Below are positions 45,573 through 57,099 of a stretch of DNA of 64,000 nucleotides, piece after piece. This DNA comes from Steinernema hermaphroditum (lineage: Eukaryota; Nematoda; Chromadorea; Rhabditida; Steinernematidae), in the NCBI GenBank assembly GCA_030435675.1, contig CM059621.1, forward strand, positions 4,588,001-4,652,000, given 5' to 3'. The translations under genes were made by a program, and so were the position numbers. The notes under the pieces are model-generated. The model ran no database searches. It was not told the origin of the DNA and was given only the letters and a program-made list of their open reading frames with translations. Every line of letters starts with the position of its first letter. The first letter of the stretch is position 1.

Positions 45573-47926
45573 TTAGCAGCAGACCTGATCAAAGCGGCCA
45601 AAATCCCTGTAAGACCACACATTTGTTCCGCGGAACATCGAAAAGTTCCATGGCAGACCATGGAACAAGAAAAATGATCCGCGGAACAAAAATCGCGGCG
45701 GGTGGTGTCGGTGTTCCGCGGAACAAAGTATGAACACCTGCGGAACATTTTTCGTGTTCCGTGCGCGCGGAATATTCCGCGGAACACGATTTACAATGGA
45801 TTTGTTCCGCGCGCGCGGAATATTCCGCCGAGTATGAACAGGCCTTAATGCCTTGAAGGTGGAACCATATCCGGCAGTTTTGGCGTTAACGTCTATCAAT
45901 GCGCTTTCCGTCTCAACCTTCTTCCTTTTCAGTACAGTAATTCTGAGATCTAAGTCTTTCATGAATTCGGTTCCGCGGTTTACCAGATCCCCCTTAGTCA
46001 ATTCTTCAGCTGACGAACACTGTAGGCACAAATAGTTGCTTGGGTCCTGCGGTCCCATCTGAGACTGGAACATTCCTTCACAGAAAGGATGGAACGAGCC
46101 GGCTTTTAGTTCTGAAGTAGTGCACTTCACGCACTGAATTCGACGGTCTAAGTGACGACTTAGAGAACCAAAACTTCTACCATCAAGGAGCAAGCAGAAA
46201 GGGCTGCTACATTGATAAACTTTTCGTGATTTCTGAACAACGGATCGTTCAGATGTCCAAATTCCAATGGCTACGGCGATCTCTTTCTTAGTACTTTCCT
46301 CATCGACGATCGTTGTATTGGTTTCTTGAAGTTCGTTTTCCAGCGTACGACGCAGACGGATGGAGTTTCTTTGAACCTCTCGTCGATCTCCGCTGACGTT
46401 CTCCTTCCCGAGATCGATTTCCACAGCAGCTGCTTCTAATGCATCAATAAGCTTGTCAGCCAATCCCATAACTATATGCAGCGGACTAGGTACAAAGTTG
46501 CTTATTGATATTTTGAACAGTGGCTTCTCGACCACATTCATATTGTTCTTCTTCTGGCTCTGCTCCTTAGAAGCGAAGTCTTTCTCTATTGATTGTAAGG
46601 TTCTCGGTTCAAATTTCTTGTATACGTCAGACATTTTCCACGTTGCTCCGCGTCGCAACGGCCTATAGGCACATAAACAGCAGGGAAAAGTAGAAGACGG
46701 ACCAGAGTGTCCATACACAGCACAGGCAAACTTCATGTCTGCTATTAGGAACCATTCCAATGTGACGATAGTTTCATGAACTTGCATATGGGTCAGCTGC
46801 TCTATTTCTTCGGCTACTCCACTGAACGCGCTTCTGAGATTTCGATAAGTATCATCGCCCTCATAAATGGCTACCAGAAGCATATTCTTTACTGAGCATG
46901 AGCGTTGTGATCTTCCTACTAGGACGCCCAATTTGGTATAACGACCGCCTTTATCTCCACAGAGGCCGATGCGGACTGTACCATCTTCTACGAGGAGACT
47001 TCCTGACTCCCACAAGCTTTCTAATCTGCACTGCATTGCATTTTTCAATGACGTGACTCTCACGAGAGGCACGGACTTCTGCGCTTTCTCCTTCTTGTCA
47101 TCGGTCGTAGTTTCGATTTCGATTTGCTCAATTTTGTATTCACAATCTCTCGATAGCTGCGTTTGCAACTTCCGGACAGCGTGAGTGGCCGCAAGAATGT
47201 CGTGGCCGAAACTGGATAAACAGCTCTTAATCTGTTCTCGTTGACGCCAAGAAAGACGGGCGGACAAAAACAGCTTGTAGTCGTTTTCGGGAGTTAAACG
47301 TCCACTGAAAGGTTCGCTCAAATTCAAGATTTTAAGTGCCTTCCTAAGTAGAGAAATCTTGGCGTGATCAGTGAATGCGCCTAGTGCCAAAAACGACGAC
47401 TCAAGATGCCTGGAAAGTATTTGGCTTCTTCTCTTAGCGGCTGCCAGTGATACATCTTCTAGAGGACGCGCCGGACGCTTACTCTTTCCCATTAATCGGC
47501 TCTTCTGTTTCCTCAGTGCTTCATATTTCTTTCGGATGATGCGGGCGTTCTCATGTGATTGCGCAGCCAAGATCTTTTGCTCAAGCGCCACATCAGTTAC
47601 ACCCGACAGCTGGCTCTTCAGACGGCGCGTCTGCAGTTTTAGAAACCCGACTTTTCTGTGGCAATCCTGCACCTAAACCAGACCCTCTTATATGAAACCC
47701 AACAGCGAAACCCTACTATTTCCAGGTTAATTTTCCTTAAATCTCTTAGAGCATCTTTTTGGTCATCAAGTTCGATTTGAAGCCTCTCTATTTGCCTCTC
47801 TAGTTCGCTCGCTTCGCTTGTTCTTTCTACGCTTACGCTTCTATTTTCTGTGACTGAGGCCGCTATGGTTGCTATGCCTGATGAACCAACTCCATCTTCT
47901 GGAACGCAGTTGTGCGCTCCTTTCAC
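45573..47926 (-). CDS. Transposase-like protein, possibly CMC-type DDE, altered 3' end
   Basis: Two minus-strand exons, 47717-47926 and 45573-47672, join in phase (intron 44 nt), giving 769 residues. The N-terminal exon and start of exon 2 hold a coiled coil (ELERQIERLQIELDDQKDAL) followed by basic sequence. Candidate catalytic features: GLCGDKGGRYTKL (Asp), WFLIADMKFACAVYGHSG (Asp) with FPCCLC directly after (a C-x2-C motif), and PSPLHIVMGLADKLID (Leu-His). That order resembles CACTA/Mirage/Chapaev transposases, but without a search this is tentative. A later Cys-rich block (QCVKC, YLCLQCSS) may bind zinc. The last about 85 residues come from the palindromic insert at 45591-45845. Confidence 0.5.
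45591..45845. mobile_element. Palindrome-rich insert in a transposase reading frame
   Basis: Dense with TTCCGCGGAA and GCGCGCGGAATATTCCG palindromes. Its right end CGAGTATGAACAGGCCTTA resembles the terminus of the MITE at 57100-57297 (TATGAACGAGGCTTAA). It adds foreign codons (TRRNIPRARN repeats) to the C-terminus of the minus-strand gene. Confidence 0.6.
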
Positions 47927-48198
47927 TTAAAATTACAAACCATTGGTCACATCGTTAATGTTCCACCTTTGGAGCCCCCGTGCGCGTTTCGCTTGCTTCT
48001 TTTTGTGTTCACTTTGCCGGCCCATGACGACTAGGACGACCTGGACAGCGTGAAAGACATACATAACTTATAAATACATAGGGGATAAATACACAGCGAT
48101 ATATTTTCCATGTAGGACACGTCAATGAGATCAAGTCCGCCAGTTAGCTCGAAATGACCTAGTTTACAAGCGAAATAACTTTCTCAGTCATACGTGCC

Positions 48199-48445
48199 TC
48201 GTAGCCGTTCGGTACGCAAAATGTTCAGCAGACAATAGCGCACAAATTCATCGGATGGATTTTGATATAATACATTATTTGGAGAGAAATCTGCAATTTA
48301 CTGCGGAAATTGCCATTTTTCACGTAAATGGGCCTGTCGTAAATGCGAAATAACTCTTCGCAGACTGCATAGTTTTCGTTCAGTCGGTACGCAAAATGTT
48401 CAGCGAAGCCTAACGCACAAATTCATCGGATGGATTTCGTTCTAA
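48199..48445. repeat. Direct repeat pair of about 73 bp
   Basis: GGTACGCAAAATGTTCAGC...CACAAATTCATCGGATGGAT occurs at about 48210-48271 and 48382-48445, 172 bp apart. The sequence between is unrelated. Confidence 0.65.
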
Positions 48446-48690
48446 TGTCCTGAGTGTCGAGAAAAGTTGGAAAACAGGTCGAAAAATGACCGAAAAAAGT
48501 CGAATTTTTTGGATTTTTCATATTTTGGTATCAATCGATAGCTCTCGACTTCATTAGTGATTTGCCGTCTGAATCATTGCGAACGGACTGGTCTACACGG
48601 AATTACAGGCCAAAAACTACTTATAGATTGGCCTGGTCCCGCCACGAAGCGGCGGACGCTTTCGTGAACGAATTTCCCTTATGCTGACAC

Positions 48691-49080
48691 GCCGTGAAAA
48701 GTGCCTAAAACGAAAGCTATGAAGTATTAGACTACGCTAACATGTTCGTCGTTTCGAGACCAAAATTTTAGGAAATGTCATACGTTCAGACGACTGCCAG
48801 AAAAGTGCCTAAAATGAAGCCTATGAACTATTAACCTATGTAGACATGTTTGTCGTGGTGAGACCAAGATTTTAGTAAATGTCATACGTTCATGCAAGTG
48901 TTTGAAAAGTGCCTAAAACGCATCTTAAGAAGTGCTGAGTTGTGTCAGCACGTTAGCTGTAATGCGACAAACAAACTTGGAAATGTCACATGTTCAGACA
49001 AAAGTAAGCAAGTGTCTCAAAGGGAAAGCACGCCCGACTTCCACATAAAAAGATGTTAGCTCATCGAAACTTCAATTTTA
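48691..49080. repeat. Satellite array (about 120-bp units), right part
   Basis: Continues the units of 43790-44145 with AAAAGTGCCTAAAACGAA and AGGAAATGTCATACGTTCAG. The two halves overlap by TGAA at the break, which may be the duplicated target of the intervening block. Confidence 0.85.
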
Positions 49081-49084
49081 AAAA

Positions 49085-52080
49085 AATATGTGCGACTTCA
49101 TCCGAAGAATCTGTCTCCGTGAAGACCCTATGAGAGTGAGAGGAGAAAGCTGACTTCTTTGAAGGTATCAATGAAAACAAGACCCCGCGCGACTCCAAAG
49201 ATAGGAAGACTGCCTCCATAAAGACCATATGAGAACCACAGAACTTCCTGTGAATTCAGCTAAAGAAGTCAGCTTCTCTGAAGACCCTATGATAGTCAGA
49301 GAATTCCAGAATCTGCCTTGGTGAAGACCCTATGAGAGTCAGTGACTTCCAGAATCTGCCTTGGTCAAGACCATATGATAACCACACAACTTCCTGTGAA
49401 TTCAGCTAAAGAAGTCAGCTTCTCTGAAGACCCTATGAGAGTGAGAGAAGAAAGCTGACTTCTTTGAAGGTCTCAATGAAAACAAAACCCGGCGCGACTC
49501 CAAAGATAGGAAGACTGCCTCCATGAAGATCCTATGAGAGTTAGAGACTTCCAGAATCTGCCTTGGTGAAGACCCTATGAGTGTCAGGGACTTCCTGTGA
49601 ATTCAGCTAAAGAAGTCAGCTTCTCTGAAGACCCTATGATAGTCAGAGACTTCCAGAATCTGCCTTGGTGAAGACCCTATGAGAGTCAGTGACTTCCAGA
49701 ATCTGCCTTGGTGAAGACCATATGATAACCACACAACTTCCTGTGAATTCAGCTAAAGAAGTCAGCTTCTCTGAAGACCCTATGAGAGTGAGAGGAGAAA
49801 GCTGATTTCTCTGAGGATCCCACTGAAAACAAAACCCAGCGCGACTCCAAAGATAGGAAAACTGCCTCCATGAAGACCATATGATAACCACACAACTTCC
49901 TTGAATTCAGCTAAAGAAGTCAGCTTCTCTGAAGACCCTATGATAGTCAGAGACTTCCAAAATCTGCCTTGGTGAAGACCCTATGAGAGTCAGTGACTTC
50001 CAGAATCTGCCTTGGTGAAGACCCTATGAGTGTCAGGGACTTCCTGTGAATTCAGCTAAAGAAGTCAGCTTCTCTGAAGACCCTATGAGAGTCAGTGACT
50101 TCCAGAATCTGCCTCCATAAAGACTATATGAGAACGACAGAACTTCCTGTGAATTCAGCTAAAGAAGTCAGCTTCTCTGAAGACCCTATGAGAGTGAGAG
50201 GAGAAAGCTGACTTCTTTGAAGGTCTCAATGAAAACAAAACCCCGCGCGACTCCAAAGATAGGAAGACTGCCTCCAAAAAGACCATGTGAGAGTTAGAGA
50301 CTTCCAGAATCTGCCTTGGTGAAGACCCTATGAGTGTCAGGGACTTCCTGTGAATTCAGCTAAAGAAGTCAGCTTCTCTGAAGACCCTATGATAGTCAGA
50401 GACTTCCAGAATCTGCCTTGGTGAAGACCCTATGAGAGTCAGTGACTTCCAGAATCTGCCTCCATAAAGACCATATGAGAACGACAGAACTTCCTGTGAA
50501 TTCAGCTAAAGAAGTCAGCTTCTCTGAAGACCCTATGAGAGTGAGAGGAGAAAGCTGACTTCTTTGAAGGTCTCAATGAAAACAAAACCCCGCGCGACTC
50601 CAAAGATAGGAAGACTGCCTCCAAAAAGACCCTATGATAGTCAGAGACTTCCAGAATCTGCCTTTGTGAAGACCCTATGAGAGTCAGTGACTTCCAGAAT
50701 CTGCCTCCATGAAGACCATATGATAACCACACAACTTCCTGTGAATTCAGCTAAAGAAGTCAGCTTCTCTGAAGACCCTATGATAGTCAGAGACTTCCAG
50801 AATCTGCCTTGGTGAAGACCCTATGAGTGTCAGGGACTTCCTGTGAATTCAGCTAAAGAAGTCAGCTTCTCTGAAGACCCTATGAGAGTCAGTGACTTCC
50901 AGAATCTGCCTCCATAAAGACTATATGAGAACGACAGAACTTCCTGTGAATTCAGCTAAAGAAGTCAGCTTCTCTGAAGACCCTATGAGAGTGAGAGGAG
51001 AAAGCTGACTTCTTTGAAGGTCTCAATGAAAACAAAACCCCGCGCGACTCCAAAGATAGGAAGACTGCCTCCAAAAAGACCCTATGATAGTCAGAGACTT
51101 CCAGAATCTGCCTTTGTGAAGACCCTATGAGAGTCAGTGACTTCCAGAATCTGCCTCCATGAAGACCATATGATAACCACACAACTTCCTGTGAATTCAG
51201 CTAAAGAAGTCAGCTTCTCTGAAGACCCTATGATAGTCAGAGACTTCCAGAATCTGCCTTGGTGAAGACCCTATGAGAGTCAGTGACTTCCAGAATCTGC
51301 CTTGGTGAAGACCATATGATAACCACACAACTTCCTGTGAATTCAGCTAAAGAAGTCAGCTTCTCTGAAGACCCTATGAGAGTGAGAGGAGAAAGCTGAT
51401 TTCTCTGAGGATCCCACTGAAAACAAAACCCAGCGCGACTCCAAAGATAGGAAAACTGCCTCCATGAAGACCATATGATAACCACACAACTTCCTTGAAT
51501 TCAGCTAAAGAAGTCAGCTTCTCTGAAGACCCTATGATAGTCAGAGACTTCCAAAATCTGCCTTGGTGAAGACCCTATGAGAGTCAGTGACTTCCAGAAT
51601 CTGCCTTGGTGAAGACCCTATGAGTGTCAGGGACTTCCTGTGAATTCAGCTAAAGAAGTCAGCTTCTCCGAAGACCCTATGAGAGTCAGTGACTTCCAGA
51701 ATCTGCCTCCATAAAGACTATATGAGAACGACAGAACTTCCTGTGAATTCAGCTAAAGAAGTCAGCTTCTCTGAAGACCCTATGAGAGTGAGAGGAGAAA
51801 GCTGATTTCTCTGAGGATCCCACTGAAAACAAAACCCCCGCACGACTCCAAAGATAGGAAGAATGCCTCCGTTAAGACCATATGAGAACCACAGAACTTC
51901 CTGTGAATTCAGCTAAAGAAGTCAGCTTCTCCGAAGACCCTATGAGAGTGAGAGGAGAAAGCTGACTTCTTTGAAGGTCTCAATGAAAACAAAACCTCGC
52001 ACGACTCCAAGGATAGGAAAACTGACTCCGTTAAAACTCTATGAGAGCCACAGAACTTCGATGAACTCATCCGAAGAAGC
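49085..52080. repeat. Higher-order satellite array, about 3 kb
   Basis: Built from a few monomers: CTTCCTGTGAATTCAGCTAA, GAAGACCCTATGAGAGTCAG, CTTCCAGAATCTGCCT and CGCGACTCCAAAGATAGGAA. The 230 bases at 50502-50732 recur identically at 50952-51182 (450 bp apart), and 49643-49891 recur at 51237-51485 (1,594 bp apart). Short minus-strand frames here are repeat artefacts. Confidence 0.9.
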
Positions 52081-52277
52081 TAACTTATCCTAAGCTACTG
52101 TTAAAAACAAGAAAACCCCGCGCGACTCTAAATATAACAAACCGTTAATATGAAGACATATAGGAGAAATGAGCTGCTCTGAAGGCACCTATTTAACAGA
52201 TAAAATCTGTATTTATAGTCTATTTTTTCGAACTCCACAAAAGCGATCAATCACTCCCTCTAAAGAATCTGAATCGT

Positions 52278-52753
52278 CCCCTATATATAAATGGAGAACC
52301 GACGGGTCCGTTGGTCTGTGTGTGTGTGTGTTTTTCCGTGCGCACGGCGGAAACACCCACACAAAATAAGGACCCCGAGGGGAACCGAACCCGACACCGC
52401 CCGCTTACAAACAGAGAACGTGCGCAATGAGCCACACAGAGAGTTGAGATGGTGGCGCTATACTTCCACCATATCTCTGGTGATGCTAGGCTTTGAGTTT
52501 TTTTTGCTGTTTTTGAGTGATTTTTTGTCTATTTTGTAACCAGCAGTGTTTTCGGTTCGAGTTTCCTGAAACTTTACGATTTTTTCGCCCACTTTAGCCA
52601 TTTACATGAGCGCCAATCTCGCCGCCTGCAGGGCTACAGTTTTAGGCCCCAACTTCAGCTTTTTGCATGAGCGCCAATCTTGCCGCCCGCAGGGCTACAG
52701 GATAATTGGCTTTTAGTACCTGGAGGGCGCGAATTCGCGCGCAGCCGGGTTTA
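52278..52753. mobile_element. Helitron-like non-autonomous element, long copy
   Basis: Starts TCCCCTATATATAAATGGAG and ends GCGCGAATTCGCGC (perfect palindrome), then GCAGCCGGGTTTA. A hairpin about 12 nt before the 3' end and a TC start fit Helitrons. The copy at 17500-17590 keeps both ends but has lost the middle. Inside are a duplicated ATGAGCGCCAATCT(C/T)GCCGCC block (about 52606 and 52666) and, on minus, a B box-like GGGTTCGGTTCCCC (about 52378-52391). Confidence 0.55.
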
Positions 52754-53314
52754 TTAAATTAAATTCAGAGAAGTTGTCACGCAGAAAAGATGTCGATACT
52801 GAAATTGATGCGCGTTTTCGGAGCAGCTTTGTATCCGAAAAGTAATTCTACACAGAGAACCACCGTTTAGGTGGGGAGCGCCGAAATATCTTTCTGCACC
52901 GTTCTGGAGAAAGGAAAAAAGAACCGACATCCACAATAGTGATCCACAATATCATGCACTCGATTCCTCTCATTTTTTTCTGGACATTTCCGTCTGATTA
53001 TTTCAGCGGGTCTCAGCGTGATTGACTCGCCATGGATTACGGTAGAAAACGGTTGCAGCAATCACGGAATTGCGTCATTCTTTCATTTTCAGCCGGATGT
53101 GGCTATTGTGACGTACAATTTGCGCACGTTTGTGTTTTTCCTTATATATGAGTCACAATCGCAATCAGGCTTCTGGTGCGAGGCTTCCCATAGAAATTCG
53201 TTCGTTATTCTTTGCATGGCCAAGAGAACGTCGCTGTATCGCAATTTGTTGTTTTTGCGCGATATCTCCCTTTTGAAGGCCGAGTTACTATGGCAGATTT
53301 TTGCAGGTTGTAAG

Positions 53315-53838
53315 ATGCCTCAGGAGAATATGCTCAAATCGCTCAAGGAACTCGGTAATTGCGAAGCTCGTTTTCCCACCCTATCTGTTATCCTACTTTT
53401 AGGAAAACGTCATCAAGATGAAGAAGCGCCCTCCACCTCCTCTGCTACAGCGAAGAAGCCGCGACTTTCTGTAACTACCAAGTTTCTCAAGTTGATGAGC
53501 TGCACGGATCCGCCAAGTCAAACCCGATTCGATCGCGAGAGAGAAATCGCCATCCACCGGCGTCGGCTAGAAAATTCGGAAACTAAAGGTAAACAACGCT
53601 TCGTTATTTTATGTTTTTTGCTGTGTATTTAGTGACCACCTTAGCGCAAGTATTGGTATCTATCCGGCTGGAAAACGCAAAATTGGAAGAAACGTATCGA
53701 CACCTGAAGGCGGTTAACGACGGCTTGAAGGAAAGGCATGCCGCGCTCGAAAGGCAGAGAGCCGTGAAGTTGCGAGAGTTAACGAAGAAGCCAACTCCCG
53801 CTCACTCAGCCTATAATGGACCGTCGACCAGCTCTTGA
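53315..53838 (+). CDS. Coiled-coil protein of 143 residues, unknown function
   Basis: Three exons, 53315-53354, 53403-53588 and 53633-53838, join in phase. The start is the ATG just after the acceptor-like TTTTTGCAG (53302-53304 end), which could be a trans-splice site; an in-frame upstream ATG at 53216 would add 33 residues. The N-terminal third is Ser/Thr-rich with a nuclear-localisation-like KKPR. The rest is a long charged helix (RFDREREIAIHRRRLENSET, LKERHAALERQRAVKLRELT). The tail is AYNGPSTSS. No family recognised. Confidence 0.6.
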
Positions 53839-53879
53839 GTCTTGTTGCTTACTGTGGATGTTATTTGAGTATATTTAGC

Positions 53880-54850
53880 TTATTGTGATAGACGGAGTTG
53901 TTTATTGGTATTCATGCTTGCTGTTGGGTGAATGGACCTGTCAATATTTCTTGCGGACGTTGTGTTTTTCGCCATTGGTCGTATTCACACCTTGTTTACT
54001 TGTAGTGGTCTCATTTTTATGTGTCTTTAGGATGAATGGGTGAAGCCCCTTGTTGATCTTGATTGGGAGGAACGGATTCTATGCTTGACGAGCCCGAACA
54101 AGGCAGAGCCATCGGTTTTGGTCGCGTTCTTAAGTGGGAATATTCTCATTCGGTCTGATTTGTCTTGCAGGCTGTCTGCGTCGCGTTTTTTGCGCATTGT
54201 TGCAGATTCTACGCCATGGGGAGGTTGTGTTGATCCATGTGTTTTTTTTATGTCCGCTCTGTTATTATCGCTCGTGGCAAGTGTGACTATTAACAGTGAC
54301 GGGAAGGTTTTTGCTCGGGCGTTTATGCCTGACATTGTGGGTAGTTTTTTCTCAGAAACACGGTGTATCCGCAGAATTTTCACGCGAGAGATGTGGAGAG
54401 CGCGTAATAGATGTAGAGAGCGCGTAAATTGTTTTTCGTGTGAGTCACAGATCCGTTGTCGACTCCTCGTGGGTATAACAGGCTTTTATGTGGAGTTGGG
54501 AGGTAGCGAAGTAGTCTCAGCAGTTTAATTGTGGTCGCGGTCTTGGATGGAAGGACGTCCGCGAGACGATTTTCGTTTTGTTTACAGCTGTTGGCTGTGT
54601 CTCGTTTCCCTGAACATTTTCGCCATTCTTGCTCTACGGGGAGGTTGTCCTTATTTGCCGTGGTTATGTTTTTGCTGGTGTTTCACTAATAAACGGACAC
54701 CAAGTTTTGCACGTAAAATTTTTACAGCTTTGCTTAAATTTCGCTTGTTGTCTATTTTTAAGCTGTCGTTTCGTATTTCCAGTGTTTTGCGTCAGGCGGT
54801 ATCGTGATGTTTTGTTGCTATTGCGCTTGAGTTATTGTTTTAATTTTATT
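53880..54850. other. GT-rich stretch upstream of the CCCH gene
   Basis: Two long-looking frames (54040-54528 and 54529-54807 on +) lack domains. The region is T/G-rich like a long first intron or 5' leader. TTTTATTCCGTTGCAG at its end is a good acceptor 16 nt before the CCCH start codon. Confidence 0.4.
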
Positions 54851-54875
54851 CCGTTGCAGTTACTAACACACTAAC

Positions 54876-55425
54876 ATGTCGCAGCTGGACATTGACGCCC
54901 TCATTGCTGAGCTCGCTGCTATGAAGGCTTCCGGTTCGACGCCCACGTACCGTCCTGCGATGAATCCCATGCTGTCCTACAAAACGAAGTTGTGCAAGCA
55001 AATGGTGGAGAATGGAGCTTGCCGTTTCGGTGAACAGTGCCTGTTCGCGCATTCGGTTCGTGAACTTCGCGTCCCTGCCTTCCCCATGGAGATGATGGTG
55101 TGTTTCTTTTGCTTAGGTTCCACGAGTAACCAGGACATTTTCAGCGTCGTAACCTGAATCACAAGTACAAGACAAAGTTGTGCAACAAGTTCCATCGCTT
55201 CGGCCTTTGCCCTTACGGTGACCGTTGCCTCTTCGTCCACGATCTCAGCGAACTCCGCATGAACAAGTGCACCTGCACTTGCCAGGAACATCAGCAGTTT
55301 CACAAGTAAGAGTAGATAAGCGTTTATCTGCTAATTTTGTGTTGTTTAGCGATCTGCAGCAAGAAACCAAGGCTGTCGGGGGTCCCACTATTGCGTCGTT
55401 GCTTAAAGAGAAGAGAGGAAACTGA
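54876..55425 (+). CDS. Tandem CCCH zinc-finger RNA-binding protein (TIS11/POS-1/MEX-5-like)
   Basis: Three exons, 54876-55097, 55145-55305 and 55350-55425, give 152 residues. Two fingers of the C-x8-C-x5-C-x3-H type: the first at about residues 40-63 (TKLCKQMVENGACRFGEQC then LFAH), the second at about 84-107 (TKLCNKFHRFGLCPYGDRC then LFVH). Each has the (Y/K)KTKLC lead-in that binds AU-rich RNA. Between them lies VRELRVPAFPMEMM and after them a short CTCTCQEH segment. Nematode proteins of this class control maternal mRNA translation and decay in oocytes and early embryos; that role is inferred from family. It is shorter than most, having almost nothing beyond the fingers. Confidence 0.9.
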
Positions 55426-55429
55426 ACAT

Positions 55430-56190
55430 GTTGTTATTTTTCAGTGTTTATTAATATCGCTCTAATGTTATTAAGTAGCTTGCTATGCATTATTTGTTGT
55501 TTCAGTTTGCAGTAAATTTGTTTTGACACCGATTTGGTTCGTTTTTATGAGGTCGTCGGCTGGTGATATCCTGTCTTGTCATTTCTGAGCGTTGTCCGAC
55601 GCTTAAATCGTCCGGAAGTATCTTTTGTTTTGTGTTGCAACGAGCATTTCCCGTCTAATGGTTCATACAGTAGGTTGATAGTCTGATTATCCTGCCTGCA
55701 ATCGCACACAGTGTGTGCTGAAAAAGAAAATTTTCGAGACAGTCCAAAAAGTCCTGTGGTCTCTGTATCAGGGGATATAACCTTCCTTTCCTTTTCCAGA
55801 CAGACGGTCTCGATTCTAGACGTAACTGCGCGGATGAAATGGTCGTTCTCAAAACGCCTTCTGATCACACGTGGGAATATCCTTTTCCTGCTACTAATTA
55901 TCCTGTGCTATGTTAGGAGCACATTTCCTGTTTACTCCTTGACATTCAAAATTATAAAGAACGATCCCTGACACATATTTACAACGACAGCTCCTGTTTA
56001 CGCCTAATTCTCATGTGCGCCCCATGAACCGGAGCTAAATACATAAAAAACGATGAGACTGGTTCCCTGTTGTCTCGCCCTGAAATAACCTGTGGACCGT
56101 TCGACTTTGACGTCAGCATCACAACACTGTATTTATTCTGCGACATTCATATAACCCGGTTAGATCTCATTTGACCAGCTACTTATACCA
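55430..56190. other. No supported gene
   Basis: Short frames only, between the CCCH gene and the Kunitz-like gene. Confidence 0.45.
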
Positions 56191-56192
56191 AC

Positions 56193-56520
56193 TCAACACC
56201 GATTTCTTGGACAGCAATGTTTCAAACAACTCTTATAACTGAAAAACACATTAGGCGCCCCTCTTCTAGCTCCAACACCGTAGATGAGCGCACACTGCCG
56301 TTGCTCTGGATCGAAGGAGTAAAACGGCATTGAAAAGCTGCGATAGAGGTAGGACGGCGACAGCTTGTGGGAGCAACCGGACTCGACAGCTTGCCTCGTT
56401 TCTGCAGTATTAACACATTGCAGGCCATAAAATACCATTCCTACCTGCTATGCTTCGTCGCTTCCTGATGATTGCGCCGCTGGCCGCAGCCAAAAATATG
56501 ACAAAAACAACATAATTCAT
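56193..56520 (-). CDS. Small secreted Kunitz-like protein, 94 residues
   Basis: Two minus-strand exons, 56445-56520 and 56193-56401, join in phase. The signal peptide MNYVVFVIFLAAASGA is followed by IIRKRRS (possible processing site). The body follows the Kunitz fold order: GCSHKL, then MPFYSFDPEQRQCALIYGVG, then NVFFSYKSCLKHCC. It keeps the cysteines equivalent to 1, 3, 5 and 6 but lacks the pair (2 and 4) that closes the inhibitory loop, and the basic P1 residue region is absent. A protease-inhibitor ancestor with altered function is likely; direct inhibitory activity is doubtful. The divergence makes the assignment moderate. Confidence 0.6.
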
Positions 56521-56529
56521 AGTTCAGCG

Positions 56530-57095
56530 ACGAACGGTGACCGCAGGGACTGATTTGAAGAGGTTGTCCGTGGGGTGGGGTGGGCGCGTTGATGGTGAAG
56601 ATCTAAGTGGTTAATTAACAGAACTCCTCCGCACATCCTTACTAAACACATTTGGAAATATCCGAAGTAAATGTCGCCCTTAATGTCTCTTTCAGAGAGG
56701 ATGGAGGTGTGGCAAAGAAGGCTACATTTTTCTGGCGAATATTTTATTCAAAGAGAACTTGTATAAAAGGTGAAAAGTACTCTATGAGTAGTTTAGTTAC
56801 ACACATATAAGGCACATAACATAACAGGTAGCCACCATCGATACAATGTGCAGCTTCTTGAAATTGGACCTTTCGAGGCTTCCTTCTTTCCAGTTATTCT
56901 CCATCGGCACTACCTACATGCTCGCCAAAACACTCTTATTGCCCGGCCAGACCCGTTGGCAACCATAACCATGACAAATCATCCATATGGAAGTCGCATT
57001 AAATCCGTAGGCATAAGCCTCAGTCGGAGCCTAAGCGAAGCCGGGGTTTGTCAAATCCACCAGGGCTCGCCTTACGGGCTCACTTAAAATAAGTT
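56530..57095. other. No supported gene
   Basis: One short + frame (56848-57087) without domain support. Ends in a SINE-like AAGCCTCAGTCGGAGCCTAA segment, whose AAGCCTGGATG-like relatives lie near 18565 and 57310. Confidence 0.4.
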
Positions 57096-57099
57096 TAAA

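Noticed and set aside
49643..51485. Four minus-strand frames of 76-82 codons
   Set aside because: Repeat artefacts; identical pairs arise from higher-order duplication of the satellite.
26308..52080. CRISPR-like arrays
   Set aside because: Repeats have no constant spacer-repeat alternation, units diverge gradually, and the genome is eukaryotic; these are satellites.
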